DNA of 64,000 bases, taken from Atlanticothrix silvestris CENA357. Its GTDB lineage: Bacteria > Cyanobacteriota > Cyanobacteriia > Cyanobacteriales > Nostocaceae. The position numbers and the translations under genes were made by a program. Location of the stretch: the NCBI RefSeq assembly GCF_016056295.1, contig NZ_JAECZB010000011.1, forward strand, positions 92,496 through 156,495. Direction: 5' to 3'. Shown here one piece after another: positions 50,736-60,530 of this stretch (position 1 is the first letter of the stretch; each line of letters begins with the position of its first letter). The notes under the pieces were generated by a model. That model was not told the origin of the DNA. It did not search any database and was given only the letters and a program-made list of their open reading frames with translations.

Positions 50736-52134
50736 TTGATTTAATTGACTTGTAAGAGCGATCGCTAGGTTCGGAGTAATCCCAAGAGTGCATTTGACGG
50801 AAAGGAAGACCCATCTTTTGGAAGACATACTTCTCTTTCACACCAGAAGCTACTAGGTCAGGCTTCAGCGCTTTGATAAATTCCTCGAATTCGTAAGCGG
50901 TAACGTCGTCATAAACGATGGTGCCGTTTTCGATGTAGTGAGTGGTACGTTTGTAGTCATCGTTATGAGCGAACTCATAACCTGTACCAATCATCTTCAT
51001 TCCCAAGTCTTGGAAAGCTGGGACAACGTGGCGAGGACGTAGACCACCAACCATGATGGCAACAGTCTTACCTTCCAAGCGGGGGCGGTACTTAGCAACT
51101 ACCGCATCCATTGTGGGCTGATACTTGGCGATTACTTTCTCAGCGTTTGCTTGGATTGTTTCGTCAAACTTGGAAGCGATTTCCCGTAAAGATTCAGCAA
51201 TCTTGGTGGGGCCGAAGAAGTTGTATTCCAACCAGGGTATACCGTAAGCTTCTTCCATGTGACGGCTGATGTAGTTCATCGACCGATAGCAGTGTATGAG
51301 GTTCATCTTCACATTGGGGGTCATCAACATTTCGTTGATGGTGCCATCACCTGACCACTGAGCGACTACGCGCAAGCCGATTTCTTCTAACAGGATGCGG
51401 CTAGCCCAAGCATCTCCACCGATGTTGTAGTCACCAATGATGGCTACATCATAAGGAGTACCTTCAAACTGAAGTGTACCGTCTTTCTTGGCTTGGTCTG
51501 CTCTGGTGAATACCCAGTCACGAACCATGTCGTTAGCAATGTGGTGTCCCAAAGATTGAGAAACACCCCGGAAGCCTTCGCAACGTACAGGAACAACTGG
51601 CTTGCCAATTTCTTTGGATGTCTTACGAGCAACAGCTTCGATGTCATCCCCAATTAGACCGATGGGGCATTCAGATTGAATGGAAACACCACGGTTGAGG
51701 GGGAAAAGTACATCTAGTTCTTGGATGAGCTTGACAAGTTTCTTGTCACCACCAAAAACGATATCTCTTTCTTGGAAATCAGAGGTGAAGTGCATTGTAC
51801 CAAAGGTATCAACACCTGTGGTACCAATGTAGTAGTTACGACGACCAGACCAAGACCAGTAACCGCAACCTACAGGCCCGTGGCTGATGTGGATCATGTC
51901 CTTAATAGGGCCCCAAACCACACCCTTGGAACCTGCGTAAGCACAACCACGAGCAGTCATGACACCAGGAAGAGATTTGATGTTGGACTTAACGCCGCAA
52001 TCACTCTTACCTTCTTCGTATACACTTAAGTGCTTTTCCCGTTTTTTCTTAGCTTTATCGGGGTAAGCGTCTAGAACTTCTTTAATTAGTTCTTTTCTTT
52101 CTTCGATGATGTTCTTGTTTTCTGGAGGAGTCAT
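50725..52134 (-). CDS. nifD: Nitrogenase molybdenum-iron protein alpha chain, 5' part interrupted by the nifD element
   Basis: NifD carries FeMo-co. The continuous frame is 469 codons: 454 native residues up to the core in WDYS, then 15 residues of element origin ([15 protein letters not shown]) and TAG. The P-cluster cysteines are Cys64, Cys90 and Cys156 and the FeMo-co cysteine Cys282 (LIHCYRS). The FeMo-co histidine (His449, MHSWDY) lies just before the break. Excision joins it to 37535-37674 for a 500-residue protein. A GAGAGG site precedes the ATG. Confidence 0.97.
   Translation of the reverse strand: MTPPENKNIIEERKELIKEVLDAYPDKAKKKREKHLSVYEEGKSDCGVKSNIKSLPGVMTARGCAYAGSKGVVWGPIKDMIHISHGPVGCGYWSWSGRRNYYIGTTGVDTFGTMHFTSDFQERDIVFGGDKKLVKLIQELDVLFPLNRGVSIQSECPIGLIGDDIEAVARKTSKEIGKPVVPVRCEGFRGVSQSLGHHIANDMVRDWVFTRADQAKKDGTLQFEGTPYDVAIIGDYNIGGDAWASRILLEEIGLRVVAQWSGDGTINEMLMTPNVKMNLIHCYRSMNYISRHMEEAYGIPWLEYNFFGPTKIAESLREIASKFDETIQANAEKVIAKYQPTMDAVVAKYRPRLEGKTVAIMVGGLRPRHVVPAFQDLGMKMIGTGYEFAHNDDYKRTTHYIENGTIVYDDVTAYEFEEFIKALKPDLVASGVKEKYVFQKMGLPFRQMHSWDYSEPSDRSYKSIKSSFF
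50772..50782 (-). repeat. Right 11-bp core site of the nifD element
   Basis: GGATTACTCCG on the minus strand, identical to 37675-37685 and in the same orientation. It begins in the Asp codon of WDYS and ends with the first base of the next codon, so recombination restores the reading frame exactly. Confidence 0.95.
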
Positions 52135-52213
52135 TTTGGCCTCTCTTGCACCTAAGGAACGGGTATGGGGAATGGGTAGGGCTGTTTAACTGCCTTTCTT
52201 CCCCTGTGGGGTT

Positions 52214-52230
52214 GGGGACTCGTAGTCCCC
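52214..52230 (-). promoter_or_regulatory. GGGGACT/AGTCCCC hairpin between nifH and nifD
   Basis: A perfect 7-bp GC-rich stem with a 3-nt loop lies 60 bp after the nifH stop. Such structures can leave an abundant nifH-only mRNA, as reported for Anabaena. Nearby sequence is G/C-run-rich (CCCCTGTGGGGTTGG). Confidence 0.6.
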
Positions 52231-52288
52231 TTGGGGATAGAAGGAATGTGTTGGAAGAAATTTCTTCCCTTTTACTTGTGCTAAGTGC

Positions 52289-53529
<1,241 letters not shown>

Positions 53530-53886
53530 CTATTTGTTCAAAATAGCGCCTTTTAATTTTGAGACGCGATCTAGCGCAGCACTGGTGTCCTCTGATGACT
53601 CTCCGCGTACAGCCATTGCTTCACTCAAGTGCTTGGCGATCGCATCGAAGTGTTGTTGCTGTAAGTTCATTCCTGCATGGGTTTTGTCCATCGGACGACC
53701 CGCGTATTGTTTTGGCCCTTCAAAAATTTGAGATAAGAAAGCAACTAGATGATTACGCTGCTTGGCCATATCTGTACCAGCAAAAAAGTGATTGAGGGTG
53801 CTGTCTGTGGCAATGCGTTTGTGGAGTTCATCTACTATTTGTTCAAGAGCTAGTTGTCCACCAAGTTTGTCGTACAATGTACTCAT
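53530..53886 (-). CDS. glbN: Truncated hemoglobin, cyanoglobin
   Basis: A 118-residue group I truncated hemoglobin with the start STLYDKLGGQLALEQIVDEL. The heme-pocket pattern is FFAGTDMAKQRNHLVAFLSQ and GPKQYAGRPMDKTHAGMNL, including the proximal histidine in THAGMN. The length and position between nifU and nifH match the Nostoc commune glbN, thought to manage oxygen or nitric oxide near nitrogenase. I chose the ATG at 53886, since AAAGGAACAGG precedes it, over a start 12 codons upstream. Confidence 0.93.
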   Translation of the reverse strand: MSTLYDKLGGQLALEQIVDELHKRIATDSTLNHFFAGTDMAKQRNHLVAFLSQIFEGPKQYAGRPMDKTHAGMNLQQQHFDAIAKHLSEAMAVRGESSEDTSAALDRVSKLKGAILNK

Positions 53887-53920
53887 ATCCTGTTCCTTTG
53901 AAGCGAGTTGGATGAATACC

Positions 53921-53972
53921 AATTCGTAATTCGTAATTCGTAATTCGTAATTCGTAATTCGTAATTCGTAAT
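53921..53972. repeat. AATTCGT heptamer array between nifU and glbN
   Basis: More than seven head-to-tail copies of AATTCGT, the longest heptamer array in the window. It lies 34 bp upstream of the glbN start, where it could affect spacing of a promoter or leader. Length variation by slippage would be expected. Confidence 0.9.
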
Positions 53973-54152
53973 TAAGAAAGTCAGGTCTATATCTCTAGCT
54001 TTCTTTTGCAGAATTGGTTTAAAATCTTTACTGATGTGCTGTTAACTAGGAATGAAGCATTGATGGAAAGACAATTTTAGCGGTCAAATCTTACTTTCTA
54101 TTTGTGGCTGATCCACATTAGGGTGTATTTGGGCTGTGAGTAAATCTTTAAG

Positions 54153-55067
54153 CTATGGCTCAACAGCTTCGACAATTAGGTTCTTGCTGACTCTATCTTG
54201 TAATCTGGCTTCGATCGCAATTTTCAGAGTAGCTGTACTGCTAGAACAAGAACCACAAGCACCTTGAAGGACAACCTTCACATGATCACCATCTACATCA
54301 TAGAGTTCTACATCACCACCGTCGGCAATCAATACGGGTCTGACTTCTTCATCAAGAACTTTTTGAATGAGTGCAATCTTTTGTACATTGGTTAATGGTC
54401 TTGGCGATTGCTGTTGAGAGTTAGCAATATCTTTAGTAGTTTTTACGCCATAATTGTTGAGGGCAGGCGCAGCGAGTTCTTGCTTTACATCTCTTATAAT
54501 ATCATCGATATTTGCCAGACAGGAACCGCATCCGCCGCCAGCTTTGACATAATTTGTTACCTGTTCAGCATCGGTAAGATGATTTTCGATAATTACCCGG
54601 CGAATCTTCGACTCGCTGATGCCAAAGCAGCTACAAACTAATGCACCTTCGTCATCGTCGTCATGGGTAGCTAGAGGTATGCCTCGGTAATTATAAATTG
54701 CCGCTTCTAAAGCTTCTTGCCCCATGACAGAGCAGTGCATTTTAGCTTCTGGTAAGCCGCCGAGGTAATCTGCAATCTCTTTATTGGAGACTTTTAGCGC
54801 TTCATCTAGAGTTAAACCCTTGACCATCTCGGTCAATGCACTAGAAGAAGCGATCGCACTGGTACAGCCAAAGGTTTGAAAACGTGCATCCAAAATTTTA
54901 TCAGATTCTACTTCAACTTTTAGATGCAATCTCAAAGCATCACCGCAAGCAATGCTACCTATTTCTCCAGTAGCAACTTTAACACCAGGTTCATCGGTTT
55001 TTGGGATTTCTCCCTGATTTTTAGGATCGTAAAACAGTTCTAATACTTTATCTGTGTAGTCCCACAT
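54153..55067 (-). CDS. nifU: NifU, iron-sulfur cluster scaffold
   Basis: NifU assembles Fe-S clusters for nitrogenase with NifS. The 304-residue protein has all three modules. The N-terminal IscU-like domain holds Cys41, Cys68 and Cys112. The central [2Fe-2S] domain holds Cys145, Cys147, Cys180 and Cys183. The C-terminal Nfu domain holds Cys271 and Cys274 (GACGSCSS). It lies 148 bp after nifS, across a repeat array. The next gene, glbN, lies 266 bp downstream. Confidence 0.97.
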   Translation of the reverse strand: MWDYTDKVLELFYDPKNQGEIPKTDEPGVKVATGEIGSIACGDALRLHLKVEVESDKILDARFQTFGCTSAIASSSALTEMVKGLTLDEALKVSNKEIADYLGGLPEAKMHCSVMGQEALEAAIYNYRGIPLATHDDDDEGALVCSCFGISESKIRRVIIENHLTDAEQVTNYVKAGGGCGSCLANIDDIIRDVKQELAAPALNNYGVKTTKDIANSQQQSPRPLTNVQKIALIQKVLDEEVRPVLIADGGDVELYDVDGDHVKVVLQGACGSCSSSTATLKIAIEARLQDRVSKNLIVEAVEP

Positions 55068-55073
55068 GACTTT

Positions 55074-55230
55074 TGTTAGTTGTCAGTTGTTAGTTGTTAG
55101 TTATTAGTTGTCAGTTGTCAGTTGTTAGTTGTCAGTTGTTAGTTGTTAGTTGTCAGTTGTTAGTTGTCAGTTGTCAGTTGTTAGTTGTCATTTGCCACTG
55201 ACTACTGACCACTGACTACTGACTAACAAC
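55074..55230. repeat. GTTAGTTGTCA array between nifS and nifU, providing the nifS stop
   Basis: About ten GTTGTCAGTTGTTA units run from 55076 to 55190, then reverse units (CTGACTACTGACC...). The nifS stop TAG (55216-55218, minus strand) lies in a GTCAGTAG unit, and the last NifS residues (VVSQ) are translated from the repeat. Confidence 0.85.
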
Positions 55231-56415
55231 TAATGACTGTTCTTGCAACCATCCCGCGTCATCATTTTTGAAGGGTGAGAGGGCGCGTAAACGTTCTACA
55301 ATGCTGGGCATGACTGCGATAACTTGATCGATTTCAGCGTCTGTAGTGTAGCGGCACAGGCTGAAGCGAATGGAACCATGTAAGGTGGTGTAAGGTAAGC
55401 CCATTGCCCGCAGAACGTGGGAAGGTTCCAAAGAGCCGGAAGTACAAGCAGAACCGGATGAGGCACAGATGCCATATTGGTTCAGGGAAAGCAGAATAGC
55501 TTCACCTTCGATATATTTAAAGCCTATATTGGTGGTGTTCGGTAATCTCTGCGTTGGATCACCATTCACTTCACAGTCGGGAATGGTGGCGAGTAAAGTT
55601 TGTTCTAGGCGATCGCGCAGTCTTCTTTCTCTTTTGGTCGCCTCTTCTAAGTGTAACATCTCTAGTTCGGCGGCTTTGCCCAAGGCAATAATCGCTGGTA
55701 CATTCTCTGTACCTGCACGACGACCGCGTTCTTGGTGTCCTCCAATTAGCAAGGGACGGAACCTCACACCACGCCGCACATATAAAGCACCAATGCCTTT
55801 GGGCGCGTGGATTTTGTGACCGGATAGAGTTAACATATCCACGGTGCTATTCTTCATATTCAAAGGGATTTTGCCCACTGCTTGCACCGCATCTACATGA
55901 AACAGAGCGCCATGCTCTTTTACTCTTAATCCAATCTGCTCAATGGGGAAAACTGTGCCGGTTTCGTTGTTGGCATACATAATTGTCACCAAGGCGGTGT
56001 TCCCTGTCAAGGAAGCTTCCAGCTCATTGAGATCTAACTGTCCCTGACTATTAACCGAAAGATAGGTGACACTGTAACCTTGGGTTTCCAATTGTTTGCA
56101 GACATTCAGTACTGCTGGGTGTTCAACTTGGGTGGTGATGATATGTCGCTTTTCTGGCTGTGCCAACAGCGCGGCTCGAATCGCGGCGTTATCTCCTTCT
56201 GTACCACAACTAGTGTAAACAATTTCTGACTCATCGGCTCCTAAAAGGGCCGCCAGTTGTTGCCGTGCTGTTTTCACCGCTTTGCCAAGTTGTCCACCAA
56301 AGGTGTGCATACTAGAGGGATTGCCGTAGTAATCCCTCAGGTAAGGCAACATTACTTCTATAACTTCTGGATCTACCTTAGTGGTAGCATTATTATCTAG
56401 ATAAATGATGCTCAT
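55216..56415 (-). CDS. nifS: Cysteine desulfurase NifS
   Basis: NifS is the PLP enzyme that supplies sulfur to NifU. The 399-residue protein has the PLP lysine in LSGHKIHAPKG (Lys201) and the catalytic cysteine in SSGSACTSGS (Cys324), with the class-V aminotransferase fold and NNATTKVDPEV at the start. It overlaps fdxN by 4 bp. Its C-terminus comes from a tandem repeat. I see no frameshift. Confidence 0.97.
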   Translation of the reverse strand: MSIIYLDNNATTKVDPEVIEVMLPYLRDYYGNPSSMHTFGGQLGKAVKTARQQLAALLGADESEIVYTSCGTEGDNAAIRAALLAQPEKRHIITTQVEHPAVLNVCKQLETQGYSVTYLSVNSQGQLDLNELEASLTGNTALVTIMYANNETGTVFPIEQIGLRVKEHGALFHVDAVQAVGKIPLNMKNSTVDMLTLSGHKIHAPKGIGALYVRRGVRFRPLLIGGHQERGRRAGTENVPAIIALGKAAELEMLHLEEATKRERRLRDRLEQTLLATIPDCEVNGDPTQRLPNTTNIGFKYIEGEAILLSLNQYGICASSGSACTSGSLEPSHVLRAMGLPYTTLHGSIRFSLCRYTTDAEIDQVIAVMPSIVERLRALSPFKNDDAGWLQEQSLVVSQ

Positions 56416-56765
56416 CCTGATATCCCTAAGACTTCGCCCTGACGCTTTTGTAATTGCTTGGAAAATTTCTGGGAATAATATTCAAACCAACGCTCCCAGT
56501 AATCTTTTTTGTTAGTTAGTTTCGCTAAAGAGTGGTTGTAATTAGCAAACCAGTCTTCCCAATAATCGGCTTTCTGCTTAACGCAACCGTTGCAAGTGGG
56601 ACAACCAGCTTTGCATTGAGGTACTGTATAAACACTACCAACGCAGTTTGTACAAAGTTCGGGGTCAATCCAGTGATTACCGTCAATAACCTTAACTGCA
56701 CCAGTGGGACATACAGACAGACAGAGATTGCAGGAAATACACTGGCTAGTGATTTTATAAGCCAT
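56412..56765 (-). CDS. fdxN: FdxN, bacterial-type two-[4Fe-4S] ferredoxin
   Basis: The 117-residue ferredoxin has CISCNLCLSVCPTGA (Cys9, 12, 15, 19) and a second set around CTNCVGSVYTVPQCKAGC (Cys38, 41, 51, 55). It is co-transcribed with nifB and nifS and overlaps nifS by 4 bp. In Anabaena this gene is cut by a large fdxN element; here it is uninterrupted. The C-terminal half contains a WEDWFANYN/WERWFEYYS repeat. Confidence 0.95.
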   Translation of the reverse strand: MAYKITSQCISCNLCLSVCPTGAVKVIDGNHWIDPELCTNCVGSVYTVPQCKAGCPTCNGCVKQKADYWEDWFANYNHSLAKLTNKKDYWERWFEYYSQKFSKQLQKRQGEVLGISG

Positions 56766-56895
56766 GATTATTCTCCTTTTTGGGCATTAAGCGTTGGAGT
56801 TAGGGCATGGAGCATGGGGCTAGTGGGCATGGGGCATGGGGTCGAAATTATATTTTCTTTTATCCCTAGCCCCTAGCCTCTAGTCCCTAGCCTCT
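56766..56895. repeat. Short repeats between nifB and fdxN, including the nifB stop
   Basis: GGGCATGGGGCATGGGG and CCCTAGCCCCTAGCCTCTAG units fill the spacer and run into the end of nifB. The final NifB residues (LEARD) and its TAG stop (56880-56882) are encoded by the AGAGGCTAGGGACTAG unit. Confidence 0.75.
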
Positions 56896-58367
56896 AATCC
56901 CTCTACATATTGCTCGTAAAACTCTAAAGCAACCTTCTCAATCACGTCGTAAGCTTCAACAGTCTGTATGCCAACTTCTTGCAATTTTTCTTGAGGACAG
57001 TTACCAATCTTGGAGACTAAAACTGCTTTGCAATCTGCGATCGCTTTCATAATATGCTCGAAAGTGGCTTCTTCTCCGTATCCACCTTGACAATATTGAT
57101 CAATCTTGCGGTGACTAACGAAACGAACTTCGTTTCCATCCACTTCGTAAATTTGAAATTCTTTCGCATGACCGAAGTGTTGGTTAACCAATCCGCCACC
57201 TTTGGTTGCTACTGCAACTAGGATTTTGGGAGTGTTGGCAAACTTCTTACCAGCGAATGCTTTTTGTTTGGCTGCTTCTAGTTCTTCTTTAAATTTCTCG
57301 ATACCTTCATGAACAAGGGTACGTTTTTCGAGGTCGTATTCTGCGTCCATTTCCATGAATTTATCTTTGGTAAATTCCTGGCTGCGGTCTTCTCCTAATA
57401 ATCCGACGGCATCGGCTCGGCATTGACGGCAATGGCGCATCATTTTCATATTACCGGAGCAATTATCTTGAACTGCTTTCAGTTCTTTTTGGGAAGGGCC
57501 GCGCTGACCTGTTAAGCCGAAGTGTGTGCCGTGTTCTGGTGCAGAAATCAACGGCATGATGTTGTGCAAGAATGCACCTTGCTCACGAATCATTTTGTTG
57601 ACTTCAATCAAGTTTTGGTCGTTAACTCCTGGAATCATCACGGAGTTGACTTTACACAAGATGTCAGCTTCTCTCAGTGCCTGTAATCCTTCCATCTGCT
57701 TTTCGAGCAGAATTCTAGCTCCTTCAACACCTCTATAACGTTTACGTTTGTAGTGAACCCAAGAATAAATCTGTGCGCCGATTTCTGGGTCTGTGGTGTT
57801 TAGAGTGATAGTAACGTGATCTATATTTAATTGTTTAATGCGATCGATGTATTCGGGTAGCATTAAACCGTTGGTTGATAAGCACAACTTGATGTCTGGT
57901 GCTTTGTCTGCAATCAACTCAAAGGTGCGGAATGTCTTTTCAGGATTCGCCAAGGGGTCGCCAGGGCCGGCAATTCCCACAACTGTCATTTGAGGAATCT
58001 TGCCTGCTATGACTATGGCTTTGTGTGCTGCTTCTTCTGGTGTGAGTAATTCGCTAACTACTCCAGGACGGCTTTCGTTCGCGCAGTCATATTTTCGGTT
58101 GCAATAGTTGCATTGAATGTTACAGGCTGGTGCAACTGCAACGTGCATCCGGGCGTAGTGGTGATGAGCGTCTTCGCTGTAGCAGGGATGTTTAGCAATG
58201 CGTTCTTTGAGCTTTTCATCCATTTCCACGGTGGCGCTGCTTTTACTGTCGCAGCCGCAACCACCTGATTTTGCTTGGGTTGCTGCTTCCTGATTGTCGG
58301 AGGTAAGAATTTTTGTAGACGGTAGTGTCATTGAATTTCGCAAAAGGTCGGTGGACTCGGCTGCCAC
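56880..58367 (-). CDS. nifB: NifB, FeMo-co precursor (NifB-co) synthase
   Basis: NifB is the radical-SAM enzyme that fuses Fe-S units and inserts carbide for NifB-co. The protein has the CxxxCxxC motif in CNIQCNYC (Cys82, 86, 89 using the 495-residue reading), a radical-SAM core, and from about residue 375 a NifX-like C-terminal domain ([20 protein letters not shown]). The reading can begin at GTG 58367 or ATG 58331 (MTLPSTK); neither has a good ribosome site, so the start is open. It heads the nif transcript. Confidence 0.96.
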   Translation of the reverse strand: MAAESTDLLRNSMTLPSTKILTSDNQEAATQAKSGGCGCDSKSSATVEMDEKLKERIAKHPCYSEDAHHHYARMHVAVAPACNIQCNYCNRKYDCANESRPGVVSELLTPEEAAHKAIVIAGKIPQMTVVGIAGPGDPLANPEKTFRTFELIADKAPDIKLCLSTNGLMLPEYIDRIKQLNIDHVTITLNTTDPEIGAQIYSWVHYKRKRYRGVEGARILLEKQMEGLQALREADILCKVNSVMIPGVNDQNLIEVNKMIREQGAFLHNIMPLISAPEHGTHFGLTGQRGPSQKELKAVQDNCSGNMKMMRHCRQCRADAVGLLGEDRSQEFTKDKFMEMDAEYDLEKRTLVHEGIEKFKEELEAAKQKAFAGKKFANTPKILVAVATKGGGLVNQHFGHAKEFQIYEVDGNEVRFVSHRKIDQYCQGGYGEEATFEHIMKAIADCKAVLVSKIGNCPQEKLQEVGIQTVEAYDVIEKVALEFYEQYVEGLEARD

Positions 58368-58933
58368 TGTGGGAGATGCTGTTGCTACTATTTGTGCCTA
58401 AGAATTGAAGTCGCGTCTGTTGCACTGCCCGCAGCGGTTTACCGTTATACGGTAGTTAGACGCTTGCTTAAGGCGACTTTTTACAGAGTTGGGCAAGTTA
58501 TAAATCCTGGAGGTTCGGCTGGTGTGTGTCAACGTTCGGTTCTTGGGTGGAGTTGGTGCGTACAGCCGCGACTTCTATTTACAGAGGCAGGGTGCTATCT
58601 CATCCCTCCACTCACTCTTCGCTTCTAATTTGTGTCGGAGCGCTAAGTGATTGGCGATATAAGATTTATATCAGTTGCCTTAAAGTGAAGCGGCGTGTCT
58701 ATTTAGGATAGAATTTATTGGATTTATTACGTTTGTACTCAAATATTGAAACCCTAGTTAATAGGGCTTTACAAGAATTAAAAAAGTTTTTTTCGGTTAG
58801 GGGTTCTAGTATTTTTTGGTTGGGGTTCGAGTATTTATGGACAGGGGTTCAGGATTTCTTTGTACTCAGCCAAAACCCAGTTACCGTAAGGAATTTAGCC
58901 TTGTTTGAATGAATTTTGGTGTCTTTTAACGTG
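58368..58933. promoter_or_regulatory. nifB upstream region with inverted and phased direct repeats
   Basis: There is no credible gene here. A TACCGTTATACGGTA palindrome lies at 58440-58454. TGTACTCA (TGAGTACA on the minus strand) occurs three times, at 58734, 58861 and 58932. Three GGGGTTC copies at 58800, 58822 and 58844 are spaced exactly 22 bp. A CCCTA/TAGGG hairpin lies near 58752. The nifB promoter must be in this part, and its known activator CnfR/PatB would be expected to bind here. Confidence 0.5.
58800..58865. repeat. Three direct repeats at 22-bp spacing upstream of nifB
   Basis: The units are GGGGTTCTAGTATTTTTTGG (58800), GGGGTTCGAGTATTTATGGA (58822) and GGGGTTCAGGATTTCTTTGT (58844), each the first 20 of 22 bases. 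The conserved GGGGTTC falls on one helix face every two turns. This is the pattern expected for a cooperative activator site. Confidence 0.65.
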
Positions 58934-59385
58934 TACTCAAATCATCCTCAAACCCAGACAAAACCAATAAAGTCTGAGGGATTTGAGGGGAAAAACTGGA
59001 GCAGAATACGTCGTACTACTCCAGATACGTGCGAAATTCAATTCTGTATCCAACATATCATTTTTTTCGAGATAAAAATGCAGTTCATATTTTTTTAATT
59101 TTTGCTTGCTAAAGATATGCAATTAAGTCTTTAAGTCTTATCGGGTAAGCCATACAGCTCTGAAAAATAGGTGAATTGATAGAGACTTTTTTCAAAAGAT
59201 TTAATTTTTAACTTGGATTTTTCTCGTTCTTAGAAGCAAAAAATATGGTTCGTGGCTAGCAAAACACGTTGCGATAGAATGCTTTGCGATCGCAATACAC
59301 TTTATTCTAATTGCTCATTATAAACTCTTGTGGCCGCTACACTGTAGTCATAACAGCAAAACAGGGTAGGAGCAGGAGAAATGCT
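58934..59385. other. Gene-free stretch between the nifB upstream region and the quinone oxidoreductase
   Basis: Short frames here have no domain or ribosome site and I reject them. The sequence is AT-rich with one HIP1 site near 59287. The gene start at 59386 is preceded by GGAGCAGGAGAAATGCT. Confidence 0.45.
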
Positions 59386-60330
59386 ATGAAAGCAAGTGTG
59401 ATCCACCGTTATGGTTCCCCTGAAGTATTGCAGTATGAGGACGTGGAGCAACCGCAAGTTAAACCCAATCAGTTACTCGTGAAAATTCATGCCACTAGCG
59501 TTAATCCTATTGATTGGAAAACTCGTCAGGGAGCGTTGAGTTGGATTAGCGGCAATCAATTTCCCAAAATTTTGGGGTTTGATGTGTCTGGAGAAGTGAT
59601 GGCAGTTGGTGCTGGTGTCACACGCTTTCAGACAGGAGATGCCGTTTATGGTAGTACCATGTTTCCTGGGGGATCTTATGCAGAATTTGCAACTGTCCCA
59701 GAAAACTTTGTAGCGCTCAAACCGGCAAATTTGACTCATGAGGAAGCAGCTACTATCCCCTTAGCTGGGCTGACAGCTCTGCAAGCCCTGCGAGATCAAG
59801 GTAATATCCAATCAGGACAAACTGCCTTAATCAATGGTGCATCTGGCGGTGTAGGAATTTTTGCGGTGCAAATTGCCAAAGCTTTAGACACAGAAGTGAC
59901 GGGTGTTTGTAGTACCAAAAATTTGGATTTTGTGAAATCTTTGGGAGCAGACCGTGTGATTGATTACACGCAGCAAGATTTTACTGAAAATACGGCGCAA
60001 TATGACATTATCTTAGATGCCGTTGGCAAGCGATCGCTTTCTAAGTGTAAACGTGTTCTCAAACCCAACGGAATTTATATTACAACTCTACCGACCCCTG
60101 AAGCTTTGGTGCAGAGTGTCTTAACGGCGTTTCTTCCCGGGCAAAAAGCAAAATTTTTCGTTGAAAAGCCTAATACTCAAGATTTAGTTTATCTAAAGGA
60201 ATTGATTGAGGCGGGTAAAATTCGTACTGTAATTGACCGCACTTATCCTTTACAAGAACTAGCTGCGGCTCATGCTTTTAGCGAAAGTGAACGGGCAGTT
60301 GGTAAGATTGCGATCGCTGTTGCAAGTTAA
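59386..60330 (+). CDS. NADPH:quinone oxidoreductase-like medium-chain dehydrogenase
   Basis: The 314-residue protein is a zinc-free MDR of the quinone oxidoreductase kind: VIHRYGSPEVLQYEDVEQPQ at the start, NPIDWKTRQG, the NADPH-binding GASGGVGIFAVQIAK and a late EAGKIRTVIDRTYPLQEL. It reduces quinones or enones; the substrate is unknown. I chose ATG 59386 with AGGAG 8 nt upstream over an upstream frame start at 59311 that adds 25 unlike residues. Confidence 0.9.
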   Translation: MKASVIHRYGSPEVLQYEDVEQPQVKPNQLLVKIHATSVNPIDWKTRQGALSWISGNQFPKILGFDVSGEVMAVGAGVTRFQTGDAVYGSTMFPGGSYAEFATVPENFVALKPANLTHEEAATIPLAGLTALQALRDQGNIQSGQTALINGASGGVGIFAVQIAKALDTEVTGVCSTKNLDFVKSLGADRVIDYTQQDFTENTAQYDIILDAVGKRSLSKCKRVLKPNGIYITTLPTPEALVQSVLTAFLPGQKAKFFVEKPNTQDLVYLKELIEAGKIRTVIDRTYPLQELAAAHAFSESERAVGKIAIAVAS

Positions 60331-60530
60331 TAGGCAATAGGGATTATTTGTCCCCACTGCTCCTCTGCTCTCCAACCAATTTTTTACTTCCCTGCGTGCT
60401 ATACAAAAAAATATTAGAGGAGATTTGTAAAGTACCTATTGGTGTCAAGATCATTCCTTTGTCTATGTCATTTTTGAATCACATTTGTTTGCGAAACTAA
60501 AAACAATTAAATTATTTTAAATAAATAGTT

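Larger units (their letters stand above)
37686..50782. mobile_element. nifD element, 13,097-bp programmed-excision element
   Basis: Everything between the two GGATTACTCCG cores, plus one core, would be lost on site-specific recombination by XisA during heterocyst differentiation. The direct distance between cores (37675 to 50772) is 13,097 bp, against about 11 kb for the Anabaena element. Excision restores a 500-residue nifD. The cargo is xisA at one end, two Uma2 nucleases, a retropepsin-like pair, several intact and broken toxin-antitoxin genes, a secreted nuclease-like protein, a methyltransferase and repeats. Nearly all of it is unrelated to nitrogen fixation. Confidence 0.95.

Noticed and set aside
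50725-52134. nifD as a complete gene with a naturally short 469-residue product
   Set aside because: The last 15 residues do not match NifD, while the missing C-terminus lies at 37535-37674 behind an identical 11-bp core. The gene is split, not short.
56412-56765. An fdxN element as in Anabaena
   Set aside because: fdxN is a single uninterrupted 117-codon frame with all cluster cysteines.
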